Part shown: one piece after another, positions 43,168 through 52,438 of the stretch
Layout: each line of letters opens with the position of its first letter
Numbering within the stretch: the stretch's first letter is position 1
DNA from: Candidatus Electrothrix communis
GTDB lineage: Bacteria > Desulfobacterota > Desulfobulbia > Desulfobulbales > Desulfobulbaceae
Reading direction: 5' to 3'
DNA length: 64,000 nt
Assembly: GCA_030644725.1 (NCBI GenBank)
Contig: CP130629.1
Location: 1,109,572 to 1,173,571 of the forward strand
Notes under the pieces: model-generated
Databases searched by the model: none
What the model saw: only the letters and a program-made list of their open reading frames with translations
Told to the model about the DNA's origin: nothing
Position numbers and translations under genes: made by a program

Positions 43168-44793
43168 ATGGGAAAAAAGAATATCTTCCTGCTTGTTTTC
43201 CTCATCAGCAGTCTGACCCTTGCCGGATGCAGCTCACTGCATCCCCGAGGCCAGAAAGCCGAACCTGAAAACAGCAGCAAAGTAAAAAATGTCATCATGG
43301 TAATCGGTGATGGCATGGGGCCTCAGCAATTGGGACTTTTGCTGGCCTATGCGAGGCAGGCACCGCATTCAGTCATTAAAAACCGAACCACGGCCTTCGA
43401 CAGGATGATGCGGGAAGGAGCGGTTATGGGCCTTTCCGTGACCCATGCGGCCAATGTGCTGATAACGGATTCCGCCGCATCCGGAACTCAGTTAGCTTCC
43501 GGCACGGCTGCGGGTTCAGAGATGATCGGAGGCGGCAAGGAGGGCAACCCCACTGTCACCATTCTGGAACGGGCTGAAAAAATGGGTAAATCTAACGGGC
43601 TAATTTCAGATACCATGATAACCCATGCAACACCGGCCGCCTTTGCCGCCCATCAGCCGCATCGCAGTCTGGAAAACGCCATTGCGGTGGACATGTTGCA
43701 TTCAGGAGCAGATGTCATGCTTTCTGGGGGCCTCAGTAATTGGATACCGCAGGATGCAAATAACCCGGATTCACAAATCTATAAAGAATTGGTGAAGCTG
43801 TCGGAAGGTGCTGTTGAAATTGTTTCAAAACGAAAAGACAACCGCAATCTATTGAATGAGATCCAGAAAAAAAACTATGCCTTGGCATTCACCAAAACGC
43901 AGCTTGAAAAAGCTAACGGTAACGTTCTTGGATTATTTGCACCTTCAGCTTTAGATAACGGCATCAAGGCCGCCCGAACGCAAAATGCCGCTCAAAGAAC
44001 TATGCCCACCTTAAAAGAAATGACAGCTAAAGGCATTGAGCTGCTGGAAAAAAATGAAAAAGGTTTTTTCCTGATGATTGAGGCGGGACAAATTGATTGG
44101 GCAAGTCATGGCAACGATACAGGGACTCTGCTCCATGAGCTCTTAAAGCTCAATGAAACCTTAGAGTATGTCCTGGACTGGGCCGCAGGTCGTGACGATA
44201 CCTTAGTCATTGTAACTGCGGATCACGAAACCGGAGGATTCGGCTTCAGTTATTCGGCCAATGATCTTCCTGAACCGGTTGAGTTACCCGGAACGCTGTT
44301 CAAAGAAAGAAAATTCCAGCCCGGATCAAATTTTGGCAATCCAGCAGTTTTGGACAGACTGTACAAACAGAAGTTGAGTTATGGAGAGATTTTTGGTCAA
44401 TTTGACAAATTATCTCAAGAGAAACAGACTCCTGCAAAGTTGGCGCAATTAGTCCGCAGAAATACGGCATTCCAGATCACCAAAGACCAAGCTGCGCGGA
44501 TTCTAGAAACAGAGGAAAATCCGTATTACGTGAAAGGACATAAGAAGCTGGGGTTAAAAATTGTCCCTAAAATCGACGTTAATGACGCATTTTTTGTTCT
44601 CAATAAAAACAAAGCCCGACAAAATCTTTTAGCAATAGAGGTGGCAACACAGCAGCAAGTTGTCTGGGCCACAGGAACCCATACCGCCACACCTGTCCTA
44701 GTCTTCGCGAAAGGACCGGGCAAGGAAACTTTCAGCAGGATCATGCATCACACGGAACTCAGTCAATATGCAATTAATGCAATAATGCAATAA
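43168..44793 (+). CDS. alkaline phosphatase, lipoprotein
   Basis: 541-aa PhoA-superfamily enzyme that frees phosphate from monoesters in the periplasm. A lipobox LAGC (Cys21) implies membrane anchoring. The active-site residues are in place: IGDGMG (Asp48 region), ITDSAASGT with nucleophile Ser102, LISDTMITHATPAAFAAH, AGQIDWASHGND, TADHETGGFG and GTHTATPV. It lies between the nuclease-like gene and nuoM. No pho regulon box was identified. Confidence 0.93.
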   Translation: MGKKNIFLLVFLISSLTLAGCSSLHPRGQKAEPENSSKVKNVIMVIGDGMGPQQLGLLLAYARQAPHSVIKNRTTAFDRMMREGAVMGLSVTHAANVLITDSAASGTQLASGTAAGSEMIGGGKEGNPTVTILERAEKMGKSNGLISDTMITHATPAAFAAHQPHRSLENAIAVDMLHSGADVMLSGGLSNWIPQDANNPDSQIYKELVKLSEGAVEIVSKRKDNRNLLNEIQKKNYALAFTKTQLEKANGNVLGLFAPSALDNGIKAARTQNAAQRTMPTLKEMTAKGIELLEKNEKGFFLMIEAGQIDWASHGNDTGTLLHELLKLNETLEYVLDWAAGRDDTLVIVTADHETGGFGFSYSANDLPEPVELPGTLFKERKFQPGSNFGNPAVLDRLYKQKLSYGEIFGQFDKLSQEKQTPAKLAQLVRRNTAFQITKDQAARILETEENPYYVKGHKKLGLKIVPKIDVNDAFFVLNKNKARQNLLAIEVATQQQVVWATGTHTATPVLVFAKGPGKETFSRIMHHTELSQYAINAIMQ

Positions 44794-44865
44794 CTGGAAT
44801 CTCTGTTTCATCTTTTTTCGGCAACTTCTTTTCATCAAAAGAGAACGTAAGGATTAATCAAGAAA

Positions 44866-44916
44866 ATGAACACACTCAGTCGCAAAGGCGAAAACAGCAA
44901 TGGAGTACATATATGA
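44866..44916 (+). CDS. possible 16-aa leader ORF coupled to nuoM
   Basis: ATG at 44866, after AAGGATT, reads MNTLSRKGENSNGVHI and its TGA overlaps the nuoM start (ATGA). It may couple translation or be chance. No homology can be judged at this length. Confidence 0.25.
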   Translation: MNTLSRKGENSNGVHI

Positions 44917-46424
44917 ACGGACCATTTCTGCTGACTATGATCTGGGTCGTCCCTTTTATCACCGCCTTGGCCTGCCTGCCGGTCCGGACTGATGACCATC
45001 GGAGCATTAAAGCCATTGCTTTGGTCGGGAACCTGATCAATCTGCTGTTGGTCATTGTCCTGACCTTTAAATTTATTGATGTGTCAACGGCCAATCCTGT
45101 TGCGGACGGGGCAGCATCCAGCCTGTTCCATTTCACCTACAAGATCGGCTGGTTCAAGATGATGAATATTGAGTACAACATCGGGGTTGATGCTATCTCA
45201 GTCCTCATGATGCTGCTCACAGCTATTGTTATCTTTTGCGGAGTGCTGGCCAGCTGGAATGTCAACAAGCAGGCCAAGGAGTTTTTCATCCTCCTGAATG
45301 TCCTGGTGGCTGGCGTCTACGGGGTGTTTGTCTCTATTGATCTGTTTACCTTCTTTCTCTTCTACGAGATTGCGGTCCTGCCCATGTATCTGCTCATCGG
45401 CCTCTGGGGGACAGGCAAAAAAGAGTACGCATCCATGAAGCTGACCCTGATGCTGGTAGCCGGGTCTGCCTTTATTCTGGCAGGAATTCTGGCCCTGTAC
45501 TTCGAGTCAGGCCTGAACAGCTTTGACCTGCAAGTACTTTCCCAGCACCATTTCCCCGATGCCTTTCAGTACTGGGTTTTCCCATTGATTTTCCTCGGCT
45601 TCGGAGTATTGGGTGCGATATTCCCCTTTCACACCTGGTCACCGGACGGCCATGCTTCGGCACCGACCGCAGTCTCCATGCTCCATGCCGGAGTTTTGAT
45701 GAAACTGGGCGGTTACGGCTGCCTGCGGGTGGCAATGTACCTCCTGCCAGAGGGAGCGCAGATGTGGATGGGATTTTTCCTGATCCTGGTCACCATCAAC
45801 GTACTCTACGGTGCTTTCGGAGCCATCCGCCAGACCGACTTGAAATATATTACAGCCTACTCATCAGTCTCCCATTGCGGACTGGTCCTGTTCGGCTTCA
45901 CCGCACTGACCTTTACCGGCATCAAGGGCGGCGTGCTCCAGATGATCTCCCACGGGCTGATGACCGCCCTATTCTTCTGCCTCATCGGTATGATCTACGG
46001 CAGAACCCATACCAGAACGGTCAGTGAGATGGGTGGCCTGATGAAGGTGATGCCCTTTCTTTCTGTGGCCTATGTGATTGTCGGGCTGGCCGGACTTGGC
46101 TTACCAGGACTCTCGGGTTTTGTGGCCGAGGCCAATGTCTTTGTCGGGGCCTTTGCCAATCCGAACACCATCAACCGAGTCTGCACAGTGCTGGCTGTTC
46201 TTTCTATCGTGGTGACGGCGGTCTATGTTCTACGGGCGGTCAACGGACTGGTGAACGGCCCCATCAAGGAACAATTTGCCACCCTGACCGATGCATCCCT
46301 GCTGGAAAAAGTGCCGGTTACCATCCTTCTGTTCTGTCTTTTTGCTATGGGAATTCTGCCCGGCTGGATTATTGAGCTGGTCAACAACGCGGTTCATCCC
46401 ATTTACAATAACCTGATGCGATAA
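44913..46424 (+). CDS. nuoM: NADH-quinone oxidoreductase subunit M
   Basis: 503-aa antiporter-like proton-pumping subunit with about 14 membrane segments. FFLFYEIAVLPMYLLIGLWG carries the key membrane Glu. FPFHTWSPDGHASAPTAVSM and DLKYITAYSSVSHCGLVLFG carry the channel Lys and His regions. The start at 44913 overlaps a short leader ORF. nuoN follows 8 bp later. Confidence 0.97.
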   Translation: MNGPFLLTMIWVVPFITALACLPVRTDDHRSIKAIALVGNLINLLLVIVLTFKFIDVSTANPVADGAASSLFHFTYKIGWFKMMNIEYNIGVDAISVLMMLLTAIVIFCGVLASWNVNKQAKEFFILLNVLVAGVYGVFVSIDLFTFFLFYEIAVLPMYLLIGLWGTGKKEYASMKLTLMLVAGSAFILAGILALYFESGLNSFDLQVLSQHHFPDAFQYWVFPLIFLGFGVLGAIFPFHTWSPDGHASAPTAVSMLHAGVLMKLGGYGCLRVAMYLLPEGAQMWMGFFLILVTINVLYGAFGAIRQTDLKYITAYSSVSHCGLVLFGFTALTFTGIKGGVLQMISHGLMTALFFCLIGMIYGRTHTRTVSEMGGLMKVMPFLSVAYVIVGLAGLGLPGLSGFVAEANVFVGAFANPNTINRVCTVLAVLSIVVTAVYVLRAVNGLVNGPIKEQFATLTDASLLEKVPVTILLFCLFAMGILPGWIIELVNNAVHPIYNNLMR

Positions 46425-46432
46425 TAACTCCG

Positions 46433-47860
46433 ATGACACTTCTGCTGCCTGATATTCTTCTTGTCGTCCTTGCGGCCCTGGTCATGGGCTATGACCTGTA
46501 CAAGGGAAAAAGCGATCTCGTTTCCACCGTGCCCTTTACTCTTTCATGGGCTGGCTTGTGCGGTATTTTTATAGTGTTGCTCTGTCTACCGTATGATCAG
46601 ACCGTTCTCTATCTGGGCGGCTATCAAGTCACCGGTACCGCGCTTCTCTTTAAGCAGGTCTTTGTGCTGTCTGCGCTTTTTGCCGTCCTGCTTTCCCGTC
46701 CTTACTTTACACCGGGGGGCAACGAGAGAGGAATACTGAAATACCGGAGCGAGTTTCTCTTTATCCTCCTGCTCTGTACCTTCGGGATGTTTACAGTGGT
46801 TTCATCCACTGACCTGCTGACCCTGTTCATCGGAATGGAGTTAGCTACAATTCCGCTGTACATTTTGAGTGGCTTTTATAAAAAAGACGACCTGTCTGTT
46901 GAGGCTTCCACCAAGTACATTATCATGGGATCAGCCTCAACCGGTCTGCTCCTGTTCGGCTATTCCTTTTTCTACGGTGCAGCCGGTTCCCTGACCTTTG
47001 AGGCACTGGCCCAAGCCTGCACGGCAAATCCCCAGGAACCGCTGCTCCGCCTCGGTATGCTCTTTACCCTGGCCGCCATCGGTTTTAAGCTGACCCTCTT
47101 TCCGTTTCATATGTGGGCACCGGATGTTTATGATGGTGCGCCCAGCCCGGTAACTGCTTTTATTTCAGTTTCCTCCAAGGCCGTGGCCATCGCCTTTCTC
47201 CTGATTCTGGTATACGGTCCGCTGGCTGCCATGCACAGCTCTTTAGAGCCGATTCTCCTGATCCTGGCAGCGGCAACCATGACTGCTGGTAACCTCGGTG
47301 CTCTCAAGCAAACACGCCTGCGACGCTTCATGGCCTACTCTTCTATTGCCCAGGCCGGCTACATCATCATGGCGATGGTCGGTGATGCCGGTGCAGCACG
47401 TTCCTCCATCATCTTCTACCTCTTTGTCTATGCGGCAGGAAACTATGCTGTGTTCTTTATCATCTCCATCATCGGACGCAACGGCGAAGAAAATCGCAGC
47501 GGATTGCAAGGGCTGGGAAAAAGCAACCCCATGTTGGCAGCTATCCTGATGCTGAGTGCCTTTTCCTTGGCAGGTATTCCACCGTTGGCTGGCTTTATGG
47601 GGAAATTCTTCCTGTTCGCCTCCGCAGCAGAACAGGGCTATTATTTTATAGTTGTTTTTGCAGCCCTGAATTCAACCATATCCCTCTATTATTACCTCCT
47701 GCTGGTGAAAGAGGCCTATATTGTTCAGCCTGCTGGCGAGACCGCGCCTATTATTATGGACGGAATACAAAAAATCAGCCTCTTTGTGCTGACAGCAATT
47801 ATGTTAGTGTCGGGGCTCTTGCCCTCATTCAGTAGTAGTGTTTTAGCAATAGCGGGATAA
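46433..47860 (+). CDS. nuoN: NADH-quinone oxidoreductase subunit N
   Basis: 475-aa antiporter-like subunit next to NuoK. Marks include LLTLFIGMELATIPLYILSG, FPFHMWAPDVYDGAPSPVTA and RLRRFMAYSSIAQAGYIIMA, and about 14 membrane segments. It closes the cluster and is followed by a strong terminator. Confidence 0.97.
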   Translation: MTLLLPDILLVVLAALVMGYDLYKGKSDLVSTVPFTLSWAGLCGIFIVLLCLPYDQTVLYLGGYQVTGTALLFKQVFVLSALFAVLLSRPYFTPGGNERGILKYRSEFLFILLLCTFGMFTVVSSTDLLTLFIGMELATIPLYILSGFYKKDDLSVEASTKYIIMGSASTGLLLFGYSFFYGAAGSLTFEALAQACTANPQEPLLRLGMLFTLAAIGFKLTLFPFHMWAPDVYDGAPSPVTAFISVSSKAVAIAFLLILVYGPLAAMHSSLEPILLILAAATMTAGNLGALKQTRLRRFMAYSSIAQAGYIIMAMVGDAGAARSSIIFYLFVYAAGNYAVFFIISIIGRNGEENRSGLQGLGKSNPMLAAILMLSAFSLAGIPPLAGFMGKFFLFASAAEQGYYFIVVFAALNSTISLYYYLLLVKEAYIVQPAGETAPIIMDGIQKISLFVLTAIMLVSGLLPSFSSSVLAIAG

Positions 47861-47913
47861 GACATTGCAATAACACTCCTTTATTATGGGGGTGTTCTCT
47901 GTGAGGTTTAAAT

Positions 47914-47945
47914 AAAAAAGGGTGCGCATTGCGTACCCTTTTTTT
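47914..47945 (+). terminator. intrinsic terminator of the nuo cluster
   Basis: AAAAAAGGGTGCGC, loop ATT, GCGTACCCTTTTTTT: a stable stem with a T7 tail, 54 bp after nuoN. Confidence 0.9.
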
Positions 47946-48011
47946 GTAAGCTTGCTCTTCTTGTGAAAGGTATTCCATATCACAGATACCTTCTCGTTAG
48001 TTTGGATAATA

Positions 48012-48356
48012 ATGAAACTGCCAGCACAATTTTTTATTCGTTCTCTTCTCATTTCAGTGCTTGGTATTGCCTTTGGAGTACTCACCATATACTTTGGTTT
48101 GCAGCCAAGCCATCGAACCTTTGTTTTCAATACAGACTATACCACTCTCGGTTATTTTCTCCGGGGTACCTGCTTGCTTTGTGGCATTACATCGCTTTAT
48201 TATGCTGTTCTGAGCATAATTCACAAAGAAAAATTACGTGGTGCCCTCATATCTCTGGGTTTATCTCTCAGCTGCATCCTATGGGAAGTAGCCGTTGTTA
48301 CCTTTATTCTTAGCTTGGTCTTGTCTATTGTCGTCGCATTAGCTGCTGGCACGTAA
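48012..48356 (+). CDS. small membrane protein of unknown function
   Basis: 114 aa with three hydrophobic segments (SLLISVLGIAFGVLTIYFGL, GYFLRGTCLLCGITSLYYAV, VTFILSLVLSIVVALAA). The start ATG at 48012 lacks a clear ribosome site. Not recognised; it stands alone between the nuo terminator and valS. The 324 bp after it hold no gene. Confidence 0.55.
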   Translation: MKLPAQFFIRSLLISVLGIAFGVLTIYFGLQPSHRTFVFNTDYTTLGYFLRGTCLLCGITSLYYAVLSIIHKEKLRGALISLGLSLSCILWEVAVVTFILSLVLSIVVALAAGT

Positions 48357-48585
48357 TGGTAACCAACGTAGTAAGTAGGGCCGGTAGGAAATAAGCCGTT
48401 ATTCCCGATAGTACATAGAGGGAGGGAGCACTCCCGAAAAAGTCGGAATGTGCTTTTCTTATGTCCTTCTGAAAAATACCGTTCTACGCAGGCACGCAGA
48501 TGCGTCTGAGGTATAAGCTCACAGCTGCCAGTGGACCTGCTCCTTAAAAAACGCTGCTGCTTCATGCCTCTCGTGCCGGTATTCC

Positions 48586-48614
48586 TTGAAGCCTTTTCCC
48601 TGCTGTTATATACT
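48586..48614 (+). promoter_or_regulatory. sigma-70-type promoter for valS
   Basis: TTGAAG (48586-48591), 17-base spacer, TATACT (48609-48614), 67 bp upstream of the valS ATG. Both boxes and the spacing are close to consensus. A GGGAG-CA-CTCCC hairpin occurs upstream near 48425-48436. Confidence 0.5.
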
Positions 48615-48680
48615 GCCGCCTTACATTGAACATTACCTGTAATTTCCCCTCTTTTTATTCACATATTTTTTATCAATACT

Positions 48681-51374
48681 ATGACAGAGAAAACCACCTC
48701 GGAGCAGACTTCGGCTAAATACGATCTTCCCAAAGCCTATGCCTTTGAAGAAGTAGAACAGCGCTGGTACGATTACTGGCTGGAACACAAGACCTTTAGC
48801 GCCGAAATGGCAGAGGGCAAGGATGCCTTTTCCATTGTTATTCCACCGCCAAATGTCACCGGTGTGCTCCATATCGGCCATGCTCTGAACAATACTCTCC
48901 AGGATCTATTGACCCGCTATCACCGGATGAAGGGTGATAACACCCTCTGGGTACCGGGCACGGATCATGCCGGAATCGCCACCCAGAACGTGGTGGAACG
49001 ACAGCTGGCCACAGAAGATACAACCCGCCATGACCTGGGTCGGGAAAAATTCATTGAGCGAGTTTGGCAATGGAAGACCGACAAGGGCGGCACCATTATC
49101 AACCAGCTCAAGCGGATGGGGGCTTCCTGCGATTGGGATCGGGAACGCTTTACTATGGACGAGGGGCTGTCCCAGGCTGTGCGCGAGGTTTTTGTCCGCC
49201 TGTACGACGAAGGCCTGATCTACAAGGGCGACTACATTGTCAACTGGTGCCCACGCTGTCTTACCGCGCTCTCTGACGACGAGGTCGAGCATGACCCCAT
49301 CAAAGGCAAGCTCTATCATTTGCGCTATCCCTATGCGGACGGTTCTAGCGAAGTGATCGTAGCTACCACCCGCCCAGAGACCATGCTGGGTGATACAGCG
49401 GTGGCCGTCCATCCCGAAGATGAAAGATATAAGGGATTAGAAAAAATCGGCATCAATCTGCCCTTGTCGGATCGGGTGATTCCGGTGGTGCTGGATCATC
49501 ATGTGCAACGGGAATTCGGAACCGGAGCCCTTAAGGTCACCCCGGCCCATGACCGGGACGATTATGAAATCGGCCTACGCCACGATCTGGAGCGGATCAA
49601 GATCATGGATGACCACGGCATCATGAATGAGCAGGCCGGGAAATATGCAGGCATGGACCGCTTTGCCTGTCGGAAGCAGATCGTCAAGGATCTCGAAGAG
49701 CAGGGCTTTCTGGATAAGATTGAGGAGTACGATCATGCTGTGGGCAAATGCTACCGCTGCGCCACCGTGATCGAGCCCGCCACCTCCAAGCAATGGTTTG
49801 TCTCGGTACGTCCCCTGGCGGACAAGGCTGTGGCTGCTGTCCGAGACGGGCGCATCAACATCTATCCCAATACCTGGTACAATAGCTTTTATGCCTGGAT
49901 GGATAATATTCGCGACTGGTGTATTTCCCGCCAGATCTGGTGGGGTCATCGGATCCCGGCCTGGACCTGTAAGGAATGCGGCAAGCTGATGGTGATAAAG
50001 GAGGCTCCAGAGGCCTGTATTGTCTGCGGTAGCATGGAGTTGGATCAGGAGACAGATGTTCTCGACACCTGGTTTTCCTCGGCCCTTTGGCCCTTTTCCA
50101 CCCTGGGCTGGCCCGAGCAGACCAAGGAGTTGGAGACCTTTTATCCGACCTCCGTGCTGATCACCAGCTTTGACATCCTCTTCTTCTGGGTGGCCAGGAT
50201 GATGATGATGGGCCTCCATTTCATGGATGAGGTGCCGTTCCGCGATGTCTATCTGCACGCTCTGGTACGTGACAAACACGGCAAAAAAATGTCCAAATCC
50301 ACCGGCAATGTCATTGATCCGTTGGTCACCATCGGTCAGTACGGCACAGACGCCTTTCGCTTCACCCTGACTGCCTTTGCGGCCCAGGGCCGCGAGATCA
50401 AGATGGATGAGGAGCGCATTGACGGCTACCGCCGCTTTATCAATAAGCTCTGGAATGCAGCACGTTTTGCCCAGATGCACATCAAGGACAGCGATCCGGG
50501 CATCGTGGTTGCAGCAGAAAAGCCTGCTGAGCTCGCCCTGCCCCACCGCTGGATCCTCAGCCGCACCGACGCCACTATCCGCGACGTGCGCAAGGCCTTG
50601 GACGGCTATGATTTTAACCTGATTGCTTCCTCCCTCTACCAGTTTACCTGGCATGAGTTCTGCGACTGGTACGTGGAGTGGATCAAGTCGGACCTGTTCA
50701 GTGACGATGAAACGAAACGCGAGCAGGCCAGAGGCGTGTTGCTCTCTGTGCTGGAAAACATCCTGAAAATGCTCCATCCTGTCTGCCCCTTTGTCACTGA
50801 GGAGATCTGGAGCCAGTTGCCCGGCGAGCGCGGTACCATCATGCTGGAGGCTTTTCCCAAGGCCAACCCGGCTTGGCAGGATACTGAGGCAGAGCAGTCT
50901 ATGCAACTGCTCATGGATGTGATCTCTGCTACCCGCACCATCCGGAGCGAGGCTGATGTCCATCCGAGCGCCAAGGTTCATGCCTCAATCATCTGCGCCG
51001 ATGCGGGCAAACGTGATCTGCTGCATGACTTTAACGATTCGCTCTGCTCCATGACCCGCTCTGAATCTCTCTCAATCATGGAGGCTGGCACCGTTCCTGA
51101 CGATGCCGGGCATATCCTTACTGAAAGCGGGGTCGAGGTTTTTGTTCCGCTCAAGGATCTGATTGACGTGGAAGCGGAATTGGACAAGCTGGCTCGTGAG
51201 CGCAAGAAGATTGAGCAGGAATTGCAGCGGGTGCAGGGTAAGCTGGGGAATGCGAAGTTCCTCGATAATGCTCCAGATGCTGTGGTAGCTAAAGAGCGTG
51301 GGAAGCTGGAAGAGATGGAGACTCGCTTGGCGAAGAATGAGGAGTCTAAGGCGCGGTTGATGAAGTTGCAATAG
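48681..51374 (+). CDS. valS: valine-tRNA ligase
   Basis: Class I synthetase that charges tRNA-Val, 897 aa. HIGH signature at 64-67 (VTGVLHIGHALN), KMSKS at 536-540, editing-domain marks ARPETMLGDTAVAVHPED-like and ATTRPETML, and a C-terminal coiled coil (DVEAELDKLARERKKIEQEL). The final codons (NEESKARLMKL, then Q stop) coincide with a 32-bp sequence repeated at 54247-54278, where the same frame ends with G stop. This suggests that an inserted island replaced the last codon of the original gene. Confidence 0.98.
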   Translation: MTEKTTSEQTSAKYDLPKAYAFEEVEQRWYDYWLEHKTFSAEMAEGKDAFSIVIPPPNVTGVLHIGHALNNTLQDLLTRYHRMKGDNTLWVPGTDHAGIATQNVVERQLATEDTTRHDLGREKFIERVWQWKTDKGGTIINQLKRMGASCDWDRERFTMDEGLSQAVREVFVRLYDEGLIYKGDYIVNWCPRCLTALSDDEVEHDPIKGKLYHLRYPYADGSSEVIVATTRPETMLGDTAVAVHPEDERYKGLEKIGINLPLSDRVIPVVLDHHVQREFGTGALKVTPAHDRDDYEIGLRHDLERIKIMDDHGIMNEQAGKYAGMDRFACRKQIVKDLEEQGFLDKIEEYDHAVGKCYRCATVIEPATSKQWFVSVRPLADKAVAAVRDGRINIYPNTWYNSFYAWMDNIRDWCISRQIWWGHRIPAWTCKECGKLMVIKEAPEACIVCGSMELDQETDVLDTWFSSALWPFSTLGWPEQTKELETFYPTSVLITSFDILFFWVARMMMMGLHFMDEVPFRDVYLHALVRDKHGKKMSKSTGNVIDPLVTIGQYGTDAFRFTLTAFAAQGREIKMDEERIDGYRRFINKLWNAARFAQMHIKDSDPGIVVAAEKPAELALPHRWILSRTDATIRDVRKALDGYDFNLIASSLYQFTWHEFCDWYVEWIKSDLFSDDETKREQARGVLLSVLENILKMLHPVCPFVTEEIWSQLPGERGTIMLEAFPKANPAWQDTEAEQSMQLLMDVISATRTIRSEADVHPSAKVHASIICADAGKRDLLHDFNDSLCSMTRSESLSIMEAGTVPDDAGHILTESGVEVFVPLKDLIDVEAELDKLARERKKIEQELQRVQGKLGNAKFLDNAPDAVVAKERGKLEEMETRLAKNEESKARLMKLQ
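51336..51367 (+). repeat. left 32-bp direct repeat (attL-like), 3' end of valS
   Basis: Identical over all 32 bases to 54247-54278. It encodes NEESKARLMK and part of the next codon. The copies are 2911 bp apart and bound the ATPase/TOPRIM island. Confidence 0.9.
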
Positions 51375-51414
51375 CAACTCATAGCGACTGCTAACGAAGG
51401 CTCTTGGTATACGG

Positions 51415-51446
51415 CATTGCAGGGAGGCTCTAGCTTCTCTGCAATG
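51415..51446. repeat. inverted repeat at the left end of the island
   Basis: CATTGCAG(G)GA pairs with a TC(T)CTGCAATG arm around a loop containing GCTCTAG, followed by TTTATCTTT. It may be a terminator for the island-shifted valS transcript or an end structure of the element. Confidence 0.5.
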
Positions 51447-51481
51447 TTTATCTTTAACTCACCTACAAAGAGACAGGAAAA

Positions 51482-52387
51482 ATGAGCAAGATATCCACAA
51501 CCCAGCTGGCCAAAAAACAAGGAACGACTGCAAAAGAACTCTTTGTTCTCCTCTCTGACCAAGGATTAATTGCACGAGAAGTTAACTCTTGGATTCTGAC
51601 CACGAAAGGAGAAGAATCCGGCGGAGAATACAAGGAATCTGCGAAATACGGGAAGTATATTGTCTGGCCTGACACTTTGAAGCCAGGAAACGACGAAACG
51701 ACCTCACCGCCACCATCGACTACTGGAAAACGCCTCACTTCTACAGCAATAGGAAAACATTTTGATCTATCCGCAACCAAAATTAACTTTATCCTCTCAG
51801 AAATCGGGTGGATAAAAAAAGGTTTGAAAGGATGGCTACTCACAGAGCAGGGAAAAAAACAGGGCGGGCAGCAGGCTGAAGACGGAAGAACCGGAGTGCC
51901 TTATGCAAAATGGCCAGAGAGTCTGTTAGTCGCAAAGGCACTTATTGAGACTGTTGACCATGTAAAAGGGACATATTTCGAGCAAGAAGACGAACCAGAT
52001 CCGGCAGGGGAAATTAAACAGAGCCCTGCGGGCTTCAGAGAAAAATTCGAAGCCAAACATCGTGCCACAGACGGTCATTTTGTCCGTTCAAAGGCTGAGA
52101 TGCTCATAGACAACTGGCTGTATATGGCGGAGATTGTTCATGCCTATGAACGAAAACTTCCTGTTGAAGAAAATGTCTACAGCGATTTTTACATCCCCAC
52201 AGGTAAAGTTTATATAGAATATTGGGGATATGAAAATGAAGAAAAATATCTGGCTCGGAAAAAGGTCAAGCAGGAAATATACCAAAAATACGGTTTCAAT
52301 CTTATTGAGTTGGAAGACAAAGAGGTACAGAATCTTGATGATGTCTTACCGCGATTACTCCTAAAATTTGGGGTACAGGCGTATTGA
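51482..52387 (+). CDS. two winged-helix domains plus PD-(D/E)xK-like nuclease domain
   Basis: 301 aa, first gene of the valS island. Two similar N-terminal helix-turn-helix units are visible (TTQLAKKQGTTAKELFVLLS with KYGKYIVWP at 4-64; TSTAIGKHFDLSATKINFIL with GVPYAKWP at 87-146). The C-terminal domain (195-300) has FVRSKAEMLIDNWLY (Glu205), VYSDFYIP (Asp235), VYIEYWGY (Glu246) and a Lys-rich helix (ARKKVKQEIYQKYG), matching the nuclease fold found in viral-helicase and UvrD-associated endonucleases. Function is inferred. It is 52 bp upstream of the ATPase gene and probably shares its transcript. Confidence 0.7.
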   Translation: MSKISTTQLAKKQGTTAKELFVLLSDQGLIAREVNSWILTTKGEESGGEYKESAKYGKYIVWPDTLKPGNDETTSPPPSTTGKRLTSTAIGKHFDLSATKINFILSEIGWIKKGLKGWLLTEQGKKQGGQQAEDGRTGVPYAKWPESLLVAKALIETVDHVKGTYFEQEDEPDPAGEIKQSPAGFREKFEAKHRATDGHFVRSKAEMLIDNWLYMAEIVHAYERKLPVEENVYSDFYIPTGKVYIEYWGYENEEKYLARKKVKQEIYQKYGFNLIELEDKEVQNLDDVLPRLLLKFGVQAY

Positions 52388-52438
52388 AGGTAGACCGGAA
52401 GCTAGAGATTAAACTTCATATGTTAATACTCATACGCC

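Noticed and set aside
49575-50981. 468-aa minus-strand ORF
   Set aside because: Lies fully inside valS in the opposite strand; no recognisable domain, a shadow frame.
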